From: Liolophura sinensis
Taxonomy: Eukaryota; Mollusca; Polyplacophora; Chitonida; Chitonidae
Direction of reading: 5' to 3'
DNA length: 64,000 nucleotides
Assembly (NCBI RefSeq): GCF_032854445.1
Contig: NC_088304.1
Span: forward strand, 14,087,704-14,151,703
A model generated the notes under the pieces. That model did not search any database. It saw only the letters and a list, made by a program, of their open reading frames with translations, and had not been told where the DNA came from. Of the stretch, positions 1 through 12,078 are shown piece by piece (the stretch's first letter is position 1; the number at the start of each line of letters is the position of its first letter). A program made the position numbers and the translations under genes.

Positions 1-120
1 CTCTAGACTAATATTTCAAACTCTTCAGAGAATAATGGGTTTTTGAGACAGACTTGTTAGCTGGGAACCAAGAAAAGCAAACAGTAGTGCTGCCGTCGCC
101 CTGATCTAAGCTTGATCATC

Positions 121-126
121 TATAAA
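121..126 (+). promoter_or_regulatory. TATA-like motif upstream of the PAN/F5-8-like gene
   Basis: TATAAA lies 36 bases before ATG 157 and 81 bases before ATG 202. A start site about 30 bases downstream would leave almost no leader before ATG 157, which would favour ATG 202. This rests on the motif alone; AT-rich sequence gives such motifs by chance. Confidence 0.2.
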
Positions 127-156
127 CAAGTTACATATAGGAGTAGACACGCAGAC

Positions 157-3100
157 ATGCGGAACTGCGGAACCTCTCAGCGGAATGTTGGAACATTTTG
201 GATGATTTCTCTAATCGGGGCATACGTTAATATCTTGGTGGAAGGATGGGTTTACAGGAACTCTAGTGCTTTGAGTACCACTCAGTTCATGGTTTCAGAT
301 TTTGCTTTCTGTGTGTCCACAGATGAATTTACAGCGTCTCTGTACAAAAGCGTTATAGTTGTCTCTCTGCCCGACTGTCTAACGAGATGTGAAGAAGACA
401 TCAGCTGTGGTCATGTCATGTTTTGTGCCAGAGAGCTCTCTTGCTATCTGGAAAGTGAACAAGGAAAGGAACCTTGCGGTGCAGAGTGCATGAAATGTCC
501 GTGTTTCTACAATACAGGTAAAATTTTATATTTTTTATATATACAGATTTTAATTGTTGTAAACTTACTGGGAATGCCCATAATAAAGGTTAACTGAAGT
601 ATTTTTAAATCCATTTGGATATAATTTAAAAATCCTAATTAAATACCATAGATGGATTTGTGGAATTCCGTCAAATATATGTTCTAATTAAGCAAAAAAA
701 CATCAATTAAAGTCTCTCGAAAATGTTTACTACCTTCAAAAGCTGATTTCATGTTTACAGTGTGTTGCCCAGAAAATATTTGTCTCTGTCGTGACACAGC
801 CAACCTATGGTGTCCCACTTCACGTAGTCTCACGCCTCAAAAAAACGAATCTCGCGTTTCATCGAAGTCGCTGTCGTGTAACAAGTGAGGTCATTCAGAG
901 CAGGACTATTAACGGCTTATATATCTGGCAGAATTTAGGAAACTTTGAATGGTGGCACTTGAAAGTGAAACCAAGACTTGGAAATTTCAGCAGCAGTGTC
1001 TTTTTTATACTTGAATTGGAATCATCAACGTTAGTACCGGTACACGCTATAGCATACATGCAATTTGGTAAGATACGTATACACAATATGTATTAAGCTC
1101 CTCGCATTGGCTTATTTCGGCGACTTTTGCCACACATTGGCTGCTATCGTGGAAAGCCTAGGCTTGCACGACTTGTGGTCTCAGGAGTTTTATAGACAGT
1201 TTGAAAAAAACAAAACACAAACACACACACAAAATTTATTTATTTTTATTTGATTGGTGTTTTACGCCGTACTCAAGAATATTTCATGCGGCCAGCATTA
1301 TGGTGGGAGGAAACCGGGCAGAGCCTGGGGGAAACCCACGACCATCCGCAAGTTGTTAGTGGACCTTCCCACTTACGACCGGAGAGGAAGCCAGCATGAG
1401 CTGGACTTGAGCTCACAGCGACCGCATTGGTGAGAGACTCCTTGGTCAGTACGCTGCGCTGGCGCGCTAACCGACAGAGCCACGGAGGGCTACCCCCCCC
1501 CCCCCCCACCCACCCCCATCCCCCACCCCCACCCCCCCCACACACAAACTTGCATTTATGAACTGTAATTTGACTGTTAACTCAGGTTGTTATTACATGT
1601 GCCCTGTTTTAAACTAAAATCGCAAAGGTAATCTCTTTCATGTAGATGGTTTATGTAAAACCTACACGCTTCCTTTGAGTTTACCGCGCTTCTCAACATC
1701 GTACATCGGTCATTGATGTTTCGGCTGGAAGCATTGGAAAGAACAGGAATGCCTCAGAACATGAACATTGTCCAGTGTCGACCAAGTTCATCTTTGGTTT
1801 CCCGGATTTTCTCCAGTTTTCTCCCGTACATAAAATTCACCATCTGCATCTTTTGGTGAAACAATAAATTCAATAAGGGTAATTGAATAAAATATATATT
1901 AATAAGTTATCTGTTTACGTTCCAGTTCGAAAAATCGTCTCTCGGAATGCGACTTGTGAGGCATCGTCTGAATTCTGGAGTGTTGATCACTTTCACCCGT
2001 GTGGAGGGGCTTTAGACGGCATCACCGGCAACAAAGGTAAGCTACCTAATTACCAACGGTTCTTTCGTTCACTGGGTTTTCTCAGACCTTTGACAATTCA
2101 CGTCTCCTCTAATGAATTCCTCCTGGAAGACGACTAACTATTGGTGTGTCGTCTACCGGGTTCTCCGGGAATACAACTGACCTTTGACTGTTGAGGCCTT
2201 GAATGATGGGCTCTACGAGAAGACGACTGACCTTTGGCGATTAAGATCTCGTTTAATGGGTTCTCCGGGAAGACGACTGACCTTTGACCTTTGACTATTG
2301 ACTCGTCTAATGGGTTCTCCGGGAAGACAACTGACCTTTGACCATTGGGGTTTTGTCGAATGGGTTCTCCCTGGAAGACGACTCATCTTTAACCACTGAG
2401 GACTCGTGTCATGGATTCTCCGGGAAGACGACTGACCTTTGACTAATAAAGTCTCGTCTAGTGGGTTCTTCGGGAAGACGAGTGACCTTTGACAGTTGAT
2501 CATTGACTCGTCTAATGGGTTCTTCGGGAAGACGAGTGACCTTTGACAGTTGATCATTGACTCGTCTAATGGGTTCTTCGGGAAGACGACTGACCTTTGA
2601 CAGTTGATCATTGACTCGTCTAATGGGTTCTTCGGGAAGACGACTGACCATTCACCATTAAGGTCTCGTAAAATGAGTTTTCCGGGAAGACAACTGACCA
2701 TTGATCATCGAGCTCATGTCTAATGGGTTCTCCCGGAAGATAACTGACCACTCAGCAGTGAGGCCTCGTATGATGGGCTCTTCGGGAAGACAACTGACCA
2801 TTCATCATTGAGGTCTCGTCTAATAGGTTCTCCGGTAAAACGACTCACCACTGATCACTGAGGTCTTGTCTAATGAGTTTTCCGGGAAGACAACTAGCCT
2901 TTGATCATTGAGGTGTCGTGCAATGGGCTCTCCGGAAAAACGACTGACCTTTGACCATTGAGGTCCCGTCTAATGAGTTTTCCGGGGAGGTAACTGACCT
3001 TTGACCTTTGAGGCCTCGTGTAATGAGTTCCCCGGTAAGACTTTTTTAATCAAATAAATGATTAAGATATATAACTCAGGCTTTTATCTGAAGGACACTT

Positions 3101-5710
3101 GACCAAGTTTGAGGAGAATCACAGAGCTGCTTTATAAAATACCTGACGAATACCTGACGCTTATTTATTTACTTATTTGACTGGTGTTTTAGGCCGTACG
3201 TAAGAATATTTCACTTATACGACGGCGACCAGCATGATGGTGGGAGGAAACCACGAAGAGCTTGGGGGAACCCTACGACCATCCGCAGGCTGTTGGAAGT
3301 TTCCCTCGTATGGTCGAAAAGGAAGCTAGTATAAGATGTACTTAAACTTACAACCACCGGATTGGTGAGAGGCTACTGTGTTATTGCTCTGGGCTGGCGC
3401 ACTAACCACCTCAGCCACAGAGGCCCCAACCAAACTTATGACGGAAGGTTAAAAATGATGAAAGCATTGGACATAAAACCGACTTGTTATGGAGAAACTG
3501 AGCATTTCAATTCGCGCGTCGTAATTAACGCCAATATTATGGCATACTTTGTTTACATATTTTTATTTATTTATTTGTTGAATCCACAAAACTCAGTCTG
3601 TATTATTTACAGTTCTGTTTTCCATGACAGTTATACTATCTTACCCGAACGAATCGAACGATGACAGTTGGGGACAAACATGCCATACGTTAATTAAATA
3701 TTGTTGGTGTTCCGTGTCAGTATACTTTTGTTTGATGGAACGTTATGTCTGGTGCCTTTAGCATGATCGTCCGGTGAGGCAGCACAAAGACTATTCAAAA
3801 GAAAAAGGCCTCTAAAATCGAAGTAGGCATCACTAAATAGACCACATAACAGTAAGCATAAATATACTTTCATTTATTTGTTTAAGATGTTTGTGAAAAG
3901 AGTTAAAGATGTTCAAACATCTGAAGTCTAAGGTGGGCTTTACGGACTATACTATGAGAGTTTAGAAACTTTCACGTCACAGGTTTTTCCATCTCTAATC
4001 ACGACATTGAATGTTGGAAAAGCTCTTTTTACTCATAAGTAAAAGATTACTGAAATAGTGATCTCAAAACTTCCCTCCTTCTGGTGAACATCAGGAAAAA
4101 AGGTGGTGTGACGTCAGAGTTCCTTGATACTGTCAGTATGGCTCATATAGCCCATCATAGTATTCAAATATATGAATGCCTTTCAACACTGTTAAAAATC
4201 TGAAAAAATAAATGAAAGTATTTTTACTAGTATTATTTTAGTGGTCTTTATGATGAACATTGCTTTATATTTTGGCTTTCTTTTACTGCAAGACGTTTTA
4301 CGTTTTAAATGTATACGGTTAGAAAAATAAAAAAAGACATGACGCAATGAAAAGAAACGTATTTAAAACAGCAGCTCATCTGATCTAAATACACAGGTAA
4401 TTAGTTAAGTTTCTTTAAGTGTGTGAGGATTTTCTGTTATGATGTTACCCTCGGGGTTTTACAATGGCTTATGCTCACCTTGAAAACAGATTGGGGTCAG
4501 AACTGGGGCTCTCAAGGTGAAAATGTCAATGCATGGATCAAATTTTACCTGGACAAGCCCTATGTAGTGGGATCAGCCCGAATTATGCAACGGATGGGAA
4601 AAGTCGAGAGAAACAAAGATATTCAGTTCACATTTTCCGACAATTCCAGTCAAGTGGTACGTTTACGCATTTTTGAATTCGTTTACATTTTAGAAAATCT
4701 GCGTATGAATGTTTCCTTACTAAGTGACGTTATCTTATGAGGATGCAACACCACAGAGGCAGAATTTCGTTCCTACACTATACAAATGTAAATCTCCAAG
4801 AACATATTCGGTTATTGTAACACAATATTCTGTCATATTCAACATATCATCTTGTTCACAATCTTTGTGTAGAATTAATAAAATATGTGCGTAATATTTA
4901 CCAGAACAATCTACTACAATAACAGAGTACATTCTAGCATTACTTATACAACAAACTTTCAGTTAAAATTAACTGAACAATTTTTTGAGTGTAAATGACG
5001 CCACCTTGTAATATACGAGGTATTAGATGTCTGTAAAGAAAGCATCGTTCGTGGAGAAAGTAATATAGATACTTCCTGAATTTGTAGCTGAAAAGTTTGA
5101 ATATTCTGACTAGAACAACAGATATTGTGATTAGCCTAGAACGACATGCTGCAGTTCTATAGTCAGAAGTCGAGGGTTAAGATTCCAAACGACGTTGATA
5201 TAAACGCTAAAGTACCTATGCACCTAATCCCTTCAAGCATTTACGATGCTCTTCTCATCGCTTTAAGTTTTTTGCCTCGTAAGTCTATTTTGAACAATAT
5301 ATTGACGAACAAAGTCTTCAACATCTCGTCTCCGTTCACGCTTTCACTTTTACCTGCATGCATGAGTACCTGCCATTGTGGTGGCAAGAACTGCATAAAG
5401 AAATAAAGAAATATAACGATTAATATCTTCTTCTATAACTGAACACATAAAAGCATGCTGTGTAAATCCTTAGTCTTTTAGTTGTTTATGACTATATTTT
5501 TTTCATTTTGTCTTTTTTATTTTTCAGTTCACGTTACCCTTCATAGACACGGATGGCTTCTTTTGGGACGTGCTTGTTCTGCAGCCCGTAGAAACCGAGT
5601 GGGTCTCCATCACTATATTATCTGTGTATACAGCCAACAACAACGGGTTTGGCGAAGTGGAGGTTTACGCTCACCACGGCCTTAATACTTGTTCTTTCCC
5701 TGAAAAGTAA
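157..5710 (+). CDS. Four-exon gene: secreted PAN/apple-like plus F5/8-C-like (galactose-binding-like) protein
   Basis: Predicted exons are 157-517, 1926-2036, 4490-4656 and 5528-5710 (stop TAA). Junction phases agree: exon 1 ends one base into a codon and exon 2 starts with two, the same holds for exons 2/3, and exons 3/4 join in phase 0. Introns begin GTAAAA, GTAAGC and GTACGT and end in AG. The joined frame gives about 273 residues. Residues 1-30 hold an N-terminal basic stretch and a hydrophobic core (MISLIGAYVNILV), read as a signal peptide; ATG 202 is an alternative start. Residues about 50-118 are cysteine-rich with the spacing LPDCLTRCEEDISC...SCYLE, like PAN/apple domains. Residues about 121-265 look like a galactose-binding/discoidin-type sandwich: an ALDGITGNK turn, AWIKFYLDKPY, IMQR, FTFSDNSSQ and a closing GFGEVEVYA. 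Such proteins are usually secreted lectins or adhesion proteins; the ligand is unknown. The acceptor of exon 3 has a weak pyrimidine tract. Exons 2-4, but not exon 1, recur at 14462-18246. Confidence 0.72.
518..1092 (+). other. First part of intron 1, unique sequence
   Basis: This AT-rich stretch between the exon 1 donor and the left edge of the duplicated segment shows no coding pattern. It contains no SINE or tandem repeat that I could recognise and has no counterpart left of the second segment copy at 13664. Confidence 0.4.
1235..1491 (-). mobile_element. V-SINE-like SINE, near full length
   Basis: Reverse-strand copy. Read backwards it starts with a tRNA-like head (GCCACGGAGG complement), then the conserved tail that reads here GTTTTACGCCGTACTCAAGA, and ends in an ATTT-repeat. 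It lies in intron 1 of the PAN/F5-8-like gene and is followed by a C-rich tract at 1492-1545. Its twin is at 13798-14049. Confidence 0.85.
2090..3042. repeat. Minisatellite, 54 bp core unit, in intron 2
   Basis: Units share TCTAATGGGTTCTTCGGGAA and GACGACTGACCTTTGAC. The centre (2450-2640) has clean 54 bp spacing; the edges are worn. The twin is at 14626-15578. Confidence 0.9.
3163..3428 (-). mobile_element. V-SINE-like SINE, diverged
   Basis: Full-length but aged copy in intron 2 of the PAN/F5-8-like gene, running from the ATTTATTT tail to a GGCCCC end. The twin is at 15699-15964. Confidence 0.8.
3805..4285 (+). mobile_element. Long inverted-repeat (foldback/MITE) element, copy A
   Basis: The core 3866-4219 is bounded by ACTTTCATTTATTT and its inverse AAATAAATGAAAGT. 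Inside, GACGTCAGAGTTCCT and its mirror, and the two flanks outside the core, continue the symmetry, so the whole element could fold into one imperfect hairpin. It carries no coding capacity. It lies in intron 2 of the PAN/F5-8-like gene; its twin is at 16341-16821. Confidence 0.8.
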
Positions 5711-5747
5711 CGGCATCCCTTTCAGCGGCTAAAACAGAAACTCAGGA

Positions 5748-5770
5748 AGTGGGGGGGGGGGGGGGGGGGA
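5748..5770. repeat. G homopolymer tract downstream of the PAN/F5-8-like stop
   Basis: About 22 G in a row, 40 bases after the stop codon; the length differs in the twin at 18284-18303. Confidence 0.9.
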
Positions 5771-5806
5771 AGCACATGTTTTCGTGCGCCAGGTACTTTT
5801 GTTCTT

Positions 5807-7065
5807 GGCATGTGTCAAGGACTGCTGCTGTTGGCGTGTCTGTCATTGATGTTGTCGTCGCGAGAATGACTGATGTTATTGGCATGTGTCAAGGACTGCT
5901 GCTGTTGGCGTGTCTGTCATTGATGTTATTGTCGCGAGAATATCTGATGTATTGGCATGTGTCAAGGACTGCTGCTGTTGGCGTGTCTGTCATTGCTGTT
6001 TTCGTCGGTGAGAATGACTGATGTATTGGCATGTGTCAAGGACTGCTGCTGTTGGCGTGTCGTCATTGATGTTGTTGTCGTGAGAATGACGGATATTATT
6101 GGCAATGTGTCAAGGACTGCTGCAGTTGGCGTGTCAATGGCTGATGTTGTCATCGTGAGAGAATGCTGATGTTATTGCCGTGTTTCAAGGACTGGTTTTG
6201 TTTTTGTCAGACAAGGACTGCTGCAGTTGATATCTGCCGAGGTCTTCGGTTAGTGGCGTGTGTTAAGGGCTGTTAGCTGCTGTGGCATATCAGTGACTGT
6301 TGTTTGTGACATTTGAGAGTGAGTGCTGTTGACGTGCCTCAAGAACTTTGTTGTTGGCGTGCCTCAAAGACTTTTGTTGTCGGTGAGCATCAAGGACTTT
6401 TGCTGCCTAAGGTTTTCTTGTTATTAGCATGTGTCAAAGACTGCTGCTGTTGGCGTGTCAGTGACGATGTTGTCGTCGTGAGAGAATGGCTGATGTTGTT
6501 TTTGTCGGACAAGGATTGCTGCAGTTGATATCAGCCAAGGGCTGCTGTTGGTGGCGTGGCCAGGGACTGTTGTTGTTGGCGTCAGACAAAGACCGCTGTT
6601 GTTGGCGTGTGAGAATGACTACTGTTATTGGACTATGTCAAGGATTGCTGTTTTTAGCGTGGTGTCTAGGACTGTTGGATGTTGTAGCATGTAAGTGAAT
6701 GTTGTTTATGGTGTGTGAGTGCGATAAAAGCGTGTGCCAAGGACCTGCTTGTTCGAGTGTATCCAAGTTGGCGTCAAACAAGGGCTGCTGTTGTTAGTGT
6801 GTGTTGAGGACTGCTGTTGTTGGCGTGTGTCAAGGGACTACTGATGCTTTTGTCAGACAAGGACTGCTGTTGCTGGAGTCAAACAAGGACTGTTGTAGTT
6901 GGCGTCAGACAAGGACTGCTGTTCTTGGCGATAGACAAGAACTGCTTTTGTTGGCGTCAGATAAGTACTGCTGTTGATCTCGTCAGAAAAGGACTGTCGT
7001 TGCTGGCGCCAGGAAAGGACTTCTGTTGCTGGATCCAGGAAAGACTGCTGATGAGGACAGGAATA
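5807..7065. repeat. Degenerate minisatellite, 74 bp unit, CTG-rich
   Basis: The first units start at 5807, 5881, 5954 and 6028 with GGCATGTGTCAAGGACTGCT and GAGAATGACTGATGTTATTG. Further right it decays to shorter CAAGGACTGCTGTTG modules. It may lie in the 3' UTR of the PAN/F5-8-like gene. The twin is at 18343-19590. Confidence 0.85.
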
Positions 7066-7089
7066 CTACAGGGGCTGTGGTTGTCGTGT

Positions 7090-7790
7090 ATCATGTCAGG
7101 GAACTTGTGATGGGAACGGACAGTTTCCACCTTACACGGTCGCGTAAATGGAAAATCTTGAGGACGGCGTTAAGCACTATTCAATACATAAATAAATAAA
7201 CAATGCGCTAAAATACGTATTACCAGTGAACCAGTGAACTTCAAAAATATCTTTTAAAACTATACATGGGCTGTACTGATATAACCTTCCAGACGTTTGA
7301 AATTTTTCCATGCATGGAAATTGATTGCAAGTTTAAAGTAAAGATGACTCACCTCATTTTGCTGCATGTACACTAACCCCTGTGTTTGTCGATCTCTAGA
7401 CAGCGTGTTGAATTCTAACCATGCACGGTGAACATGCATGGGTAAAACTTTCACAGACGCTCCAAAATGTACCTTTTTTTGGCATTTTTATTTTTTGTCA
7501 ACGTAATTTCTTATTAATTACTATTTCAGTAACATAGGCCTATGTGTGCATCGCAAACACGATACAATGTGTGTCGATGATTTCCCATGAAATGTTTCGC
7601 CCGGTTTCCTCCCTCCTCCTCGTCGTATTGAGGAATATTTCACTTATAAGCCGACGGTCATGTTTTTGAGTTGATGAAATTACCACAGTGTCAAACTTGA
7701 CAAGTACAAGAAAATTCCCACCTGCTCCGAAGGCCTGTGCAGATGTATGACGTGTCCATGGAAAGCATATCTAACAAGCTTCCCTGTCTG
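7090..7790. other. Unassigned sequence between repeat arrays
   Basis: No coding pattern. A scrap at about 7600-7650 (GAGGAATATTTCACTTATAA) resembles a rearranged V-SINE piece. The twin is at about 19630-20310. Confidence 0.35.
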
Positions 7791-7799
7791 AAGCATAAG

Positions 7800-8525
7800 T
7801 GCCGTAAAACACTGCATGCGGCTGCTTGAAAACACGACAGAAGTTTGAAACGTGACTCACGGTTTGAAAATGGCTGTTTGAAATTTCAAACGATTGAAAT
7901 GATTAAGGCCTGTTTGAAAACATGGGAGCTGCTATGTATAGAAAATAGGACTATCGCTGTCTAAGTATACGGCGGTTAGAAACCACAATTCTTTGAAAAT
8001 ATGACCATTTCAGTAAAAACGCAGTCGTTTGAAACCACGACTGCTTTCATGAAAATAGGCATTAGAAAAAACGACAGCGGCTCGCTTGGGAAGGTAGCTT
8101 AAAAGCCAGTGAAAAAAATAAAGAACAAACAGCTATTTGAAAACACAGCAAAAATACATGTTTGGAACAACGATAGTTTGAAAACACTGGTGGATGTTGG
8201 AAAAAAAGGCAACTGGTTGTTTAAGAGCAATGTTGCCGCGCATGTTGGGACAGACTGCTGTTTGTTGTGGTTTTGAAAACACTGTTGCGTGTTTGAAAAA
8301 ACGTTAATATTTGAAAATACTGCTGCCTGTTTAAAACACTATTGTCTGTTTGGAATCACCGGCGGATATTTGAAAACCCTGTTACACGCTGAAAAAAATA
8401 AAATAAAATAGCTGCATGTTTGAACACCGCTACATGAAGCACGACTACTTGTCTGCTAGAAAAACATGACTGCTGGATTGAAGTCTTCTGAAAACATGGT
8501 TACTTGAAAACGCTAGGTTGTGAGC
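7800..8525. repeat. Irregular repeat of a TTTGAAAACAC motif
   Basis: Some thirty occurrences of GTTTGAAAACAC-like words at uneven spacing of about 20-40 bases, partly alternating with CTGCTG words. The twin is at about 20325-21045. Confidence 0.6.
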
Positions 8526-8572
8526 GTCGCCTTTCAACTAACTGACACTGACGTGCGAATGCTGTCTGCACC

Positions 8573-8977
8573 ATGTGTCACTGGCCGCCCATGTTGCAGA
8601 TACTACCCATACACACTATACCTCTACGTGAACCTCACAGGAGAGTCACGTTTGCAGACAGAAGACGCATACCCTGGTATCGTGACCCACTGATAAAGCT
8701 CGCTCAACTCACGCCCTTCAAGCACATTTGTACATACCCCGGCTCTACACAGTATCCTAACAATACATATGCACGGTCAACTCTTCCGTTCCCAGTCATT
8801 TTATTTGCCAGGTTAAATAGTTCAACAACTTTTACACTACGCGTCGATCGTCATAGTTTGAGCAAGAGTTCGTCTGGCATATGTATTGAAGGCTATGAAA
8901 TATCACACTACAATTACAGTAAATCACCTATAAAGATTAACTTATTCAAGCAACACATTCTGCTCGATTCTTACTGA
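8573..8977 (+). other. Unrecognised 134-codon open frame
   Basis: An ATG-started frame ends in a TGA and is repeated at 21096-21506. Eight extra bases in the second copy (GGCCTACA near 21132) change the first dozen residues but leave the rest open. Between copies one silent and one replacement change were seen. I recognise no domain, signal peptide or membrane segment. It follows a region of TTTGAAAACAC repeats and is not flanked by splice sites that fit a neighbour. Chance is as likely as a gene. Confidence 0.15.
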
Positions 8978-9133
8978 TTCATCCATGTTTGGGACAATTT
9001 GAGATTTTTTGGCAAAATTATATCACTTTCTCATCAGAAAAAAATTTAAATGTTTGGACTGATCAAAATTTTATTCCAAGGCGCTTCTGAAAATGTATTT
9101 CTACAGACCAAAACTTACGGTGGAATACTGTAC
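8950..9133. mobile_element. Diverged MITE of the TGTATTTCACGTAAAG family
   Basis: The interior and right end (CAAAACTTACGGTGGAATAC) resemble the family; the left end is not clear. The twin is at 21473-21655. Confidence 0.45.
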
Positions 9134-9134
9134 T

Positions 9135-9275
9135 GTATTTATTTATTTATTTGATTAGTGTTTAACGCCGTATTCAAGAATATTTCACTTATACGACGGC
9201 GGTCAGCATTATGGCGAGAGGAAACCGGGCAGATCCGATCATCCGCAGGTTGCTGTCAGACTTTCTCAAGTACGG
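9135..9275 (-). mobile_element. V-SINE-like SINE, 3' half only
   Basis: Only the tail and conserved central part are present; the tRNA-like head is missing. The twin at 21660-21800 differs by several bases, more than the surrounding segment. Confidence 0.75.
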
Positions 9276-9558
9276 TACTGTAGGCCTACTGTAGGCCAAC
9301 CGGTAGTTAGGCGTAGTATCATCAAATTCATAGAGGCCTGCAGATAGAATATACAGATCTGTAAAAGTTGTATACAGTGGAACGAACAAGTGTGCCGGAC
9401 ATTTCCTCTCTGACAATGAAACAAGACGAAAGGTTGCGTCAGTCTGTTGGGTCTTGGAATGCGTTGCAACATCCAGCTGTCAAACACTTAGACTGGTTTC
9501 CGATTTCACTAAGCATCTTTGAGCTATCATGTTGGTATCGGAAACCTCTCAGCTGCAT

Positions 9559-9759
9559 CCAATCAGAAAGAAGGAAATGACCCATTCGTCGTGCGGACAT
9601 CTTCTGTCCTGGAGGGAAGAAATAAACAATGGCGGGAGATGCAGAGACGAACATCGAAGGCACAGAAAATGTGTCACAAAATCTGAAGTGTTGCGACAGA
9701 AGTTAGATGTTACAATGAACAGATTTCAGGAAAGCGAAGCCGTGCTTCAAGACCAGGCG
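9559..9759 (+). CDS. Candidate first exon with CCAAT box and coiled coil, copy 1
   Basis: CCAATCAG at 9559-9566 lies 62 bases upstream of AACAATGGCGG, which is both a good start context and a YY1-like motif; the ATG is at 9629. The ATG frame reads MAGDAETNIEGTENVSQNLK and stops soon after at TAG. Another frame is open through the same DNA and ends in VTMNRFQESEAVLQDQA, a heptad-like helix, directly before the strong donor GCG|GTAAGC (exon end 9759, phase 0). Either the first frame is an upstream ORF or one base has been lost between the two. No downstream partner exon is present before the gap. This is probably the allele of 22153-22283. Confidence 0.35.
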
Positions 9760-9769
9760 GTAAGCTTAC

Positions 9770-11167
9770 GTTGAGTGTTTGGCAGCCTGGCTTCCCCACT
9801 TAACTGGTTAATGTTCACGACCCTGTGTTTGTTTAAAATCAAATCAAAGTTGAACGAAGTTGAACAAGTGGCCTTGCTCTGGTTGTTTTGATCATTCATT
9901 TATTGGTTGTTGGAAATCATTGACAATCGGATGAATCGGATCACCCTTGGGAATGTTTTATGATCTGTCAGATCGTTGCAGTTGTTACTCCTAAAAATTT
10001 GACCATTACACGTACGGGTTTAGTAATCGTTAGAATCGCGACTGTGTTGAAATGAAGTTAAAATCCAGCTCATATTGTTAAAAACAAAAGCGACAAATCT
10101 AACAAGTAAAGAAACTCAAATGCTTTTATTTGTAGAAATGAACAGCATGAAGTGATATTACTCGGGAAGGTAAACATACCGACAAGTGTGTTGCATGACA
10201 CACGAGATCTTGTTTCAATGGTCACCTCTATTTAACATGTATATTTTGCACACGACCCGCAACTAACAGCGGGGTATGATGTTATACATATAGTATGTAG
10301 ATATATTATATATACTGCTTGTGTACTTCCCGATTCTTGTCGGTAGTTATAGCGCTGAGACTGCTGTCCATTGTTTGTTGTTAACCTGCTTCCAGGGTGG
10401 CCATTATGAAAAAAAAAAAGAAAAAAAGATTCTTCAATGAACTGTCTGATGTGATGCCCACCTGACATGATATACCAAGCAGCACCAGCTGTACAACTCT
10501 TTTTTTTTCTCTGTCTTTCACATCATCTCTAGATTTATAGCAAATCATATTCAGAATAATCTGCACATTCGTGTAATCTTTGTGATGAAGTACTTAAAGC
10601 AACACTCAGATTTAACCAGACCTTCATGAAAGGTATACAGAATTAATTGATGACGATCATAGTTGACAGTGGAGATAGGATTTCCAGGGTTAAATCCTGC
10701 AGTCTTAGTCATGCCTAAATAGGTGTACAGGACATAAAATTCAGGTGGGCCAGACTTGCATATCTCTCACACTAGCCAATCAGCAACCATTTAGCAACCT
10801 GACATATGTGATACACATTTGTTTTTATTTACCAAATTTTATTTTTCCTGTAAAGTTATCTGAATAAGGTGAGTTAGAGACATTAATTAAGACATACACT
10901 GGCTAGCCTTATATGTCTATTGGAGCAGTGTGTACTGGTAGGTTATAGTGTTTTATTGGTAAATTCCTTCTTTTAAATTAGGGTAAATATATATATATAT
11001 ATTTTTAATTCTTTTTCTTTGTTTTTACTTCATAACTTGTACATTTGGACACCCTGTTTCATATGTCTGTCTTATTCCCTCGAAACCAGTGTCACTTCAC
11101 GGAACAGGTCTCCTCAGACATGGTGTGAATATTATTAAATAACTGTAATAAGATTTAAGATTATTTT
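9770..11167. other. Presumed intron, no gene seen
   Basis: AT-rich sequence after the candidate first-exon donor at 9759. It holds an A-rich tract near 10410, a short TA run near 10990 and nothing coding. The twin is 22294-23692. Confidence 0.35.
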
Positions 11168-11434
11168 GTTTATTTATTTATGTGATTGGTGTTTTACGGC
11201 GTACTCAAGAATATCTCATTTATACAACGGCGACCAACATTACGGTGGGTGAAAATCGAGCAAAGCCCGGGAGGAACCCACGACCATCCGCAGGTTGCTG
11301 GCAGACCTTCCCACGTACGGCCGGAGAGGAAGACAGCATCACCAGGGCTTGAACTAATAGCAACCACTTTGGTGAGAGGCTCCTGGCTCATTGCACTGCA
11401 TCGGCATGCTAACCCCCTTGGCTACAGGCGCCCC
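11168..11434 (-). mobile_element. V-SINE-like SINE
   Basis: Near full-length reverse copy, tail at 11168 and GGCGCCCC head end at 11434. The twin is at 23693-23959. Confidence 0.82.
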
Positions 11435-11844
11435 AAGATTAGTTTTATATGTGCACACGTACCCAGTAAGCCCCTAGCCATGTGGGTATTGTATGGATAT
11501 CTGAGAAAAAAATCATGCCCTTTAATTCTTTAATTTACAAAAGAAAATTCTTTTATAAATGGATTAATAACTTTTAAATGCTTGTTGAAGAAATCTGGTA
11601 ATGTTACATGCACATACTCTTAATGAGTTTCAAGACCAGGCTGAAAGAATTATATACTTGTATGTTCTGTTTTCACCCGAGCTGTTTAGGCTAGGGTGAC
11701 TGAAAATAACCTTCAGAGATAGATCAAAATGGCACAAAACTTGATAGGGATAGCATAAAACCAGCCTCTAGTTTTAGTGAATACTGAGACGTGTGCTTAA
11801 ATTTCTGTCAAAATGTGTCAGTCAGATTGAAAACTGCTTTCTGA

Positions 11845-12078
11845 CACCCTAAATGACCTAAAATTTCCATTGATCATTTATTTGCCTGTTTTACCTAAAA
11901 ACAGTCAAATAAATGTCACAAAATATTATTTTTGGTTCAGAATCTTACATTTTTCCTGCAAAATATTATCCCATGATCCAAGCAAACCTGAGAACCTTTT
12001 ATAAAATCAATAGAACTCTCAAAATCAGGAAAAATGGGCAAGTTAGTCATGGATGAAATTTATGGCCATTTAGGGTAG
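11845..12078 (+). repeat. Dispersed AT-rich repeat, family 3
   Basis: Marked by AAATAAATGTCACAAAATAT and AGTTAGTCATGGATGAAATT. Further copies are at 24385-24603, 41645-41895 (inverted), 50385-50570 and 54300-54540. Confidence 0.65.

Noticed and set aside
2213-2701. Minus-strand 162-codon frame, also at 14749-15237
   Set aside because: It reads the 54 bp intron array; the real gene runs on the plus strand through exons either side.
7040-7065. Hammerhead ribozyme suggested by CTGATGAG
   Set aside because: No matching stem II or GAAA core follows; a single conserved word is not enough.
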